From Sulfurisoma sediminicola (GTDB lineage Bacteria > Pseudomonadota > Gammaproteobacteria > Burkholderiales > Rhodocyclaceae): DNA of 64,000 nucleotides. Where the stretch lies: assembly GCF_003865015.1 (NCBI RefSeq), contig NZ_BHVV01000006.1:124001-188000 (forward strand). Direction: 5' to 3'. Positions 54,401 to 63,400 of the stretch are shown piece after piece; position 1 is the stretch's first letter; each line of letters begins with the position of its first letter. The position numbers and the translations under genes are program-made. The notes under the pieces were generated by a model. That model searched no databases. It was not told the origin of the DNA and was given only the letters and a program-made list of their open reading frames with translations.

Positions 54401-57400
54401 GGACAACGCGGCACTGAGCTACTACAACAGCACCGTTTCGGCCGTCATCCTCAACAATGATGACGAGCGCCCGGCCACCACGGCCACGACGACGACGATA
54501 CCGATCGGCGGCGTGATGGATGGCGGAATCGGCCAGGTCGGCGACAAGGACTGGGTCCGCGTCGACCTCGCGGCCGGCACGCGCTATTTCTTGGAAGCCC
54601 ATTCGAACGACGGCAACGACAGCTACTACAACGGCGGCTACTCTTCGCCCCCGCCGTTCGATCCCTTCCTGACGCTGCGCGACGCCAGCGGCAATGCGCT
54701 GGCGATGAACAACGATTTTGCCGGCACCAACGGATCGCGGATCGACTACACGCCGACCACAAGCGGCACCTACTATCTCGAGGTCAGCGGCAATCCGGCA
54801 CGCGTGGCTTCCACGGGCGAATATGTCATCCAGACCCGTTCCAATATTCCCGGCAGTCCGGTAGACGATTACGCGGCCAACACCTCCACCGTCGGCCGCA
54901 TCGTCGCCGACCACCCGATAGGCCTGGGCTGGTTCGAATCGGCGGGCGACGAGGACTGGTATCGCGTGCGCCTCGAACCTGGCCAGCGCATCAGCCTCGG
55001 CGTCGAGACCGCGTCGGACGTCGATCTCGCGCTGCGTCTGGTCGATGGCGCGGGCGCCGAGGTTTTCGGCGGGGTCACGCCTTACAACTATGTGCCGATG
55101 GGCACCGACCAGTCGACCGATGGCTATCAGCGCAAGGGTTATTACGTCTCGCTGCCGGGCGGAAATGCGGCGGGCGAATATTTCCTCGCCATCCAGGGCA
55201 GCCAGGCGAACGGCTTGCTGCGCAGCTACCGCTTCGAGGACGTGAATCTGGGCTACGAGGGCGACAGCGGCGGCGACACCGGCGTCCGTCCCAACAACGT
55301 GATTACCGTCACCACGGCCGACGCCTTCAAGGTCGAAGGCGCCAACAACGCGGCGACGCCTTATGTGTTCAATATCTGGCGCGACGGCGACCTGACGCGT
55401 GCGCTCGCGGTGAACTGGAACCTGTCCACGTATTTCATGATGGGTTCGCTCGCCGGTGCCTCCAGCGAGGACTTCTTCGGACTTGCGCAGTCCGGTTTCG
55501 AGTGGCCGGGCACCTCGCTCGCCTTCGCCCCGGGGCAGAGCCTTGCTTCCGTCACGCTCAACGTCAAGGGCGATATGGATCCGGAGACCGACGAGTACTT
55601 CAACTTCAACGTCTCGCTCGATCCGATGACGACGATGATGGACGCGAGCCAGCCCTGGTATGTGAATACCTGGTCGCTGACCGGCCGCATCAAGAGTGAC
55701 GACAGCACGGTCGCCACCGCGGGCAGCGTGGTGAGCATCCTGCCCGGCGCCGAGTTCTACGAAGGCAACGGCGGCACCTCCAACTACATCTTCACCGTCG
55801 TGCGCGACGGCAGCCTTGCCGCAGGCGAATCCGTGCAGTGGTCCGTCAATTCCGGCATGGCGGCCGCGGCCGGCGCCGAGGACTTCGCCGGCGGCACCGT
55901 CGGCGGCGTCCTGCCCGCGGGCATGCTCAGCTTCGCAGGCGGCCAGAGCCTGGCCTACATCACCCTGGCGATCAATCCCGACCTCATCAAGGAAAACGAC
56001 GAGTACTTCAACATCGGTCTCTACGGCCAGTCGGCCAACATGACGCTGGTCAATGCCCAGGCGACCGGCCGCATCCGCGACGACGACAGCAAGCAGATGG
56101 CGCTGATGCAGGTGATGGGCTATGCCAACGAAGGCAACAGCGGCACGACGCCCTACGTTTTCTGGGTCGATCGCGGCGGCGACACCAGCCAGGTGGCCAC
56201 TGCGCAATGGGCGGTTTCGCGCATGCCCTCGATCTCCGGGCTTGCCTCGGTCTCGGCGGACGATTTCCAGAACGCCCTGTTGCCGAGCGGCACCGTCACA
56301 TTCGATGCCGGCGCCGAGTCGGCGCTGATCACGCTCAACGTCGTCGGCGATGCCACGGTCGAGCCCGACGAGTACTTCAATCTGACGCTGTCGAATCCCA
56401 CGGGCGGCTGGTCGCTGGTCAATGCGCAGGTCACCGGGCGCATACGCAACGACGACATCACGCCGACGCAGGCCGCGGCTCTGACCGCGACGACCCAGCG
56501 CGTGTTCATCGCTCCGGCGACGACTTCTGTGACCGAGGCTGGTTCGGGCGTCACGCCTTACGTCTTCGACGTTTACCGCAGCGGGGCGGGGCTGGCGCAG
56601 GGAACAACCGCCAACTGGTCAATCTGGGCGCCCGGATCGACATCATGGGCAAGCGGCGCGGATTTCTCCGGCGCAACTTCCGGCACCGTCACCTTTGCCG
56701 CCAATGCCACCAAGACTTCGTTGACCATCAATGTCCTTGGCGACGCCAATGCGGCGGAGTGGGACGAAGCGTTCAAGGTCTACCTCTCGAACGCGCAATC
56801 CGGCGTCGCGAGCGTCGTGCTTGCCAACGACCACACGACGGGGCTCATTCTGAATCCCAGCATCGGTGCCGCGGAGCGGATCGCCGAAGGCAGCAGTTTC
56901 TCAGTAGCGACGAACCCGGCGCATCTGATGCAGGCCGAGGGTGACAGCGGCACCACCAACTACACCTTCACCATCCAGCGCACCGGCAAACTCGACCACG
57001 CCGCCGGCGTGACCTGGGCGGTGCAGCCTTCTGCCAACGCGCCCGTCGATGCGCAGGACTTCACTACCGCGACGGTCCTGCCCTCGGGTACGGTGCAATT
57101 CGCCGCCAACCAAACCTCGGCCACCATCACCGTCGGCGTGCGCGGCGACGGCTTCTACGATGAGTCCGACGAGTATTTCAGGGTCAGTTTGGGCATCGTT
57201 TCCAGCGTTGCCACGGCGAACGACGATACCTGGGCCCCGGCCTATGCCGGCATCCTCAACGACGATATCGCCCCCGTGCTCAGCATCTCGATCACCGATG
57301 CCTACAAGGATGAAGGCAACGGCACGAACACGACGCAGGTCTTCCGCATCAATCGCACCGGTAACGTCAGCGGTGCGTCTTCGGTGACCTGGACCGTGCG

Positions 57401-60400
57401 CAACGACATTGTGCGCAGCAACTTCGTCGACGTCACCGACTTCGCCGGTGCCACGGCGCTGCCGACGGGTAGTGTCAGTTTCGCCGCCAACGAGACGGCG
57501 AAGTTCGTCACCCTGACCATCGCCGCCGACTCGCGCATCGAGCCGAACGAAGGCTATGCGGTCGTGCTGTCCGGCGCGAGCAGCGCCACCATCGGCGGCG
57601 ACACCGCCTATGCGGGAATCTTCAACGACGACACCAGCAGTTTCACCATCGGCGGCAGCACGGTGGCCTTCGAGTCGCCGCAATGGGACCCCTACGGCAC
57701 CAGCCCGGGCACGGCCGTGTTCACCATCGATCGCGGCAGCAGCAAGGCCGATCAGTTCGAGACGGTGACCTGGCTGGTCGCCACGACGCCCACGCCGGGC
57801 AGCGCCGATGTCAATGACTTCGGCTCCGATCCGATGATCGGCACGCCTCAGACGGCCGATAACCTGCCGGGCGGCACGGTGAGCTTCATGCCGGGCGAAA
57901 CCAGCAGGACGATCACCGTCCAGATTGCCAACGACCTGCTGGCCGAAGGCCCCGAAACCTTCCAGGTGCAGTTGCGCCGCAGCGGCAACGTCACCCTGGC
58001 GTCGACCACGGTCACGGTGCTCGACGGCGCGATGCCGACGCCGCCCGAGTTCGGCGCGGTCTACCGGCTCCTGCCGGTCGGCCCGTCCACTCCGATGTCC
58101 GAGCAGAACGGCACCATCACCAACACGTGGTACGACATCGAGCGACCCGAAGGTGGCGCCTTCGTCTATAGCGTCGCCCGCTTCAGTCACAACCTGGGCG
58201 CGGAAACCGTAGGCTGGAAGGCGGTCAACAACGGCTGGGGCAATGTGGCGACCGCCGCCGATTTCGGCGGCAGCCTGCCCAGCGGCACCATCAGCTTTGC
58301 TCAGGGCGCCCAGATCGCCCAGTTCACCATCAACGTGACCAACGACACGATCGACGAGTCGGACGAATGGTTCAACGTCGTGCTGCAGGACCAGCAGACC
58401 ACCCCGTACCAGATCGTCGCCATCGCGCAGGCCGACGGCTTCAGGAAGGAAGGCGCCGCCAGTACCACGACGCCCTATGTGTTCGACCTCTGGCGCAGCG
58501 GCGCAGGGCTGGGGACGCAGACGACGGTCGGCTGGTCGGTGATGCCGATGATGGGCGTGGACGGTTCCGACTTCGCCGGTGGCATGATGCCTGGCGGAAT
58601 GGCGACCTTCGCGGCCGGCGCCACCAAGGTCTCGGTCACTGTCGCCATCCAGGGCGACGCCCAGAATGAGGCCGACGAGTCCTTCAACGTCCAGATTTCG
58701 ACCGTCACGGCCGCGCCCGGCATCCAGGTTCAGCAGGCCAACTGGAGCGCCACCGGCGTCATTGCCAACGACGATGCCGGAACCATCATTCCGATGGGCA
58801 GCGTCTTCAGCATCGCCACCGATCCGCTCAATGTCGTCAAGAACGAAGGCGCGGCCGGCACGACCACGGCCTTCAAGTTCAACGTCACGCGAACCCCGAC
58901 CGGAACCTTTACTCCGGCCGCCTCGGTCAGTTGGTCCCTGATGTCCTCGATCGGCAACGTCAATCTCGACGACTTCAGCGGCACGGGCTACATGTGGCCG
59001 TCCGGAAGCGTCAATTTCGCCGCCAACCAGACCATGGCCGTGATCACCGTCAACGTGGCGGGCGACGGCACTTTCGAGGGCGACGAGTATTTCAGCGTCT
59101 CCATCATGCCACCCATGGGCGGCATGATCGGCAACGGCACGGCCGTCGCCGGCATTCTCGACGACGACCCGACGATGAACGAACTCTGGGATGCCGGGCA
59201 GATCAATACCAGCATCCTCGACGACGACGACGACTACGGCAGCACGACCACCACGTCCGGCCGCCTCGGCGTGATGAGCAACACCTTCGGCCGCCTCGAC
59301 AATGCCACCGATGACGACTGGTTCAAGGTCTCGCTCGCCGGCGGACTGAACTACCACTTCGTGGCCGGTTCGCCCGACAACATCGGCATCTCGCTGCGCC
59401 TGCTCAACGGCGCGGGCTCGGCGGTGACCGCCGCTTCGGTCGATACCATCGATGGTGGCCTCGGCCAAGTCATGAGTTTCACGCCGGCGACGGCCGGCGA
59501 CTACTTCATCAGCGCGCGCAGCAGCGGCGGGCTGACCGGCGACTACGGCCTGTGGGTCGGCGTCAACGGTCAGGACGACGTGCCGAGCCGTTCGTCATGG
59601 GATATGAACCCAACGACGCAGACGGCCAACATCGCCTATGACATTGCGCATGCCGCTTCCGTCACGTCCCTGAACTACGGCGATCACCTCGGCATGATCG
59701 AAAACGACGGCGACGAGGACTGGTATCGCGTCAGCCTCGTCCGTGGCCACGAATATCGCTTCAGCGTCGATCACTTCGCCAGCCAGCAACTCACGCTCGA
59801 ACTGCGCGACGCGAACGGCCAGTGGGTGCAGACCTTCGGGTCGCTGCCCGCCAGCGACGGCCTGCCTGCGGTAGAAGGCGGTTTCTTCGCGACGCCGCAG
59901 CTGGATACCAACAACGACGGCATCCCCGAAGGCGGCGTGCATCTCGACTCCTATTTCGGCACGGCCGGCTCGACACAACTGACGGTTCAGTCGGTCGGAC
60001 AGAACGGGCTTGCGGCGCTGAGCGACGGCACCATCCTCGTTGCGGGACAGCCGACGTGGGGCACGCTCGGCTTCGAGGCCATCGATCCGTTCGGCACTGT
60101 CCTCGGCCATGCCTCGGCCTACTTCAATGATGGCTACGACTATCCGAACGCGGTCGCCGTCATGCCCGGCGACTACTTTGTTGTCGGCGGCTATGCGGAA
60201 AACTCGACCTATACGGCGAATGATTTCGCCCTGGCGCGCTGGGACTCGAGCGGGATGCCAGATTATTCGTTCGGCACGAGCGGCACGCTGACGTTCAATG
60301 TCTCGCTCGGCGCGGGTACGACCAACGGCGAGGTCACCGCGCTGGCTTACAACGACGGCGACATCCTGGTGGCAGGGTATGCCTCGCTGACGGGCGCGAC

Positions 60401-63400
60401 CAGCCTCCCGGCGGAGAGGAAATTCGTGCTGGCGCGCTTCAACGCCAACGACGGCACCCCCGAAACCACCTTCAACGCCGGCTCTCCGGTGCAGACGGAG
60501 ATCGGTACCGGCACGCTCGACGCGGCCTACGACATGCTGGTCCAGCCGGACGGCAAGATCCTGCTGGGCGGCGAGGCGGCGACCGGCACCACCCAAATGA
60601 ACCTGACGGGCAATTTCGCCCTGGCCCGCTACACCGCCACCGGCGCGCTCGATACCACCTTCGGCACCGCCGGCAAGGTGATCACCGATCTCGGCGGCAG
60701 CGATTCTATCGATGCGCTGGCCCGGCAGGCGGACGGCAAGATCGTCGCTGCGGGCAGCACCTATCTGGCGACCGGCGAGCAGCGGCTCGCGCTCGTCCGC
60801 TACACGGCGACCGGCGCGCTCGATACGACGTTCGGCACCGGCGGCAAGGTGATCACGGACTTCGATCCTGCCTCCTCGATGGGCGGCAGCTGGGCCACGG
60901 ACGTCGTGATCCAGAGTGACGGCAAGATCCTGGTCGCTGCCAGCGGCTATGACATGATGTCCGGCAGCTACGGCGCGCTGGTCCGCTACAACGCGGACGG
61001 CACGCTGGATCGCACCTTCGACGGCGATGGCCGCTTCGACGTGCCGAATGCCGCCAGCATCGAGGAGATGACTCTCGCCGACGGTGCCATCTATGTCGCC
61101 GGCAGGGACAGCATGTCCTACCAGCGCGCCTGGAAAGTGCTTGACGAGACCGGGCTCGACCAGACCCAGGACTACTACCTCGTCGTGCGCGAGACGGGCT
61201 TCGGTACCGGCACGGGCGCCTACGGCGTCAACGTCGAGGACCAGAACTTCGAGCAGCTGATTCAGACCTCGGACGGCTATGGCACTCCGATTCCGACCAA
61301 TCTGCTGGTCGGAATCGACGCGGTCTCGTCTAACATCATCGAGGGCGGCACGGGCACGACCAATCAGGCCGTGTTCCGGGTCCGGCGCGAGGGCTACGCC
61401 AACAACGCGACCACGGTCGTCAACTGGGCCGTTCAGACCGCGGGGATTTCCGCGAGCATCGCCGCCGATCCGCAGGACTTCGGCACCGGCACGTCCACCG
61501 TGCTGCCGACGGGGGCCGTCACCTTCGCCGCTGGCGAAACCGAGAAATTCATCACCGTCGCCGTCTTCGGTGACGCGCTCGCCGGCGAGGTCGAGGACTT
61601 CGTCGTGCGGCTCAACTCGGCGAACACCACCTTCGCCGGCACGCAGGCCTTCGGCAACCCGGGCGGTACGGTGATCGTGTCCGACTACCAGGAAGCGCGC
61701 GCGACCATTCGTGACCTGGTGCCCGAATATGCGATCGGCCTCGAAAGCCAGTGGGCCTGGCCCGACCGCATGGAAGGCTCGTCCTGGGTGTTCCGCGTCA
61801 CCCGCAGCGGCCGCGTCGACCAGAGCGGTACGGTCGGCTGGAACCTGGCCGGAGAAGCATTCGAACACTACGGCATCAGCTTCGACGTCGCGGCCTCGAA
61901 CGACGACATCTCGTCGGTCACCGGCGCCACGCGCACGGGCGCGATGGGCGACACGCTCGCCCTGGCCGGCTCGCTGACCTTCGCCGCCGGCGAGACGCTG
62001 CGGATGTTGACCATTGCCAGCGTGCCGGATGCGCGCATCGAGAACAACGAAGGCTTCCGCATCTCGCTGACGGCTCCGAGCGGCTCCTCGGTGCGCGATG
62101 GCGCCGGCTCGATGACGCTCGGCGTCTGGAACGACGACTACACCAACGACTACGCCGGTTCCACCCGCGACTCGGCCTACAGCCTCGGAAATCTCGGCGC
62201 CGGCGCCACGCTGGCGCTGCCGAGCTGGTTCGCCGGCGGCAGCATCGAGAACGTCGGCGGGGCCGGCGATCCGACCGACTACTACCGCTTCACGGCGGGG
62301 GCGAGCGGCGCCCTCACGCTGAATTTGACCGGCGTCGGCGGCGGCACCTTTGACCCGTCCGCCGATATCGACGTGCGCCTCGAAGATGCCCAGGGCAACT
62401 GGCTGGGCAGCAGCACCTGGGGCGGCAACACGGCCGAGCAGATCAATTTCAGCGGCCTGGTGAGCGGAAGCGATTATTACGTCGCGGTATACAGCTACAT
62501 AGGGCAATCGGACTATCAACTGACGCTGAGCAACCTCAGCAGGCAGACGACGCTGGCGATCATGCCGCGCGACGCCTACCAGATGGAAGGCAACTCCGGA
62601 ACGCGGGCCTTCACCTTCGAGGTGAGCCGCGGCGGCAACGTCCAGAACACCCTCGTCGCGGACTGGAGCATCGGCAGCGCCCTGGACACGGCGAATGCGG
62701 TCGATTTCGGGAGCTCAGCGACGCCGACGGGCAGCATCACCTTCGCGGCCGGCGAGATGTCGCGCATGGTCACTGTCAGCGTGGCGGGCGATTCCGTCTT
62801 TGAGAATTCCGGCCTCGACGAGACCTTCACGGTCAATATTTCCACGGCCGATCCCGACGTTCTCGTCACCATGGCGAGCGCGGTTGGTGTCATCGGCAAC
62901 GACGACCGCAACGAGACGGGTGGCGACACCTTCGGTGCCGCGACCACGCTGGCGCTTGCGTCGGGTGGTTCGATCGACCCGGTCGCGGGGTGGGTCGGTT
63001 CCGACGACCTCCACGACTGGTACAGATTCGATGCACCGACGGGCGGTGCGGCGGTCAACGTCCGCATCTCCGGACTGGTGTCCGATGCCGACCTTTACAT
63101 CTATGACAACACGGGTACGGTACAAGTCGCCAGCAGCACTTACGGCGGCTCGACGCCCGACGAGGTCAATTTCGCCGTCACCAGCGGCAATACCTATTAC
63201 ATCGAAGTCCGCAGCTATTCGGGCGACACCAATTACGTGCTCGAGGCATCGCATCTTTTGGCCGAAGCACTTTACGCCATCGCTCCGGCCGACGCGGTTC
63301 GCGCCGAAGACGCCGGTGGCGCGAGCACCGACTTCACCTTCACCGTGACGCGCACGGAAGCCTCGCGCGCCGGCTCGGTCGGCTGGTACGTCGAGGCGCC

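Noticed and set aside
53709-62519. Long minus-strand frames opposite the giant gene (832, 855 and 974 codons at 53709-56207, 56901-59468, 59595-62519) and 51126-53234 (702 codons)
   Set aside because: They mirror the plus-strand repeat protein; His/Arg/Val/Asp-rich translation without domains, no ribosome binding sites. High third-position GC on plus keeps antisense frames free of stops.
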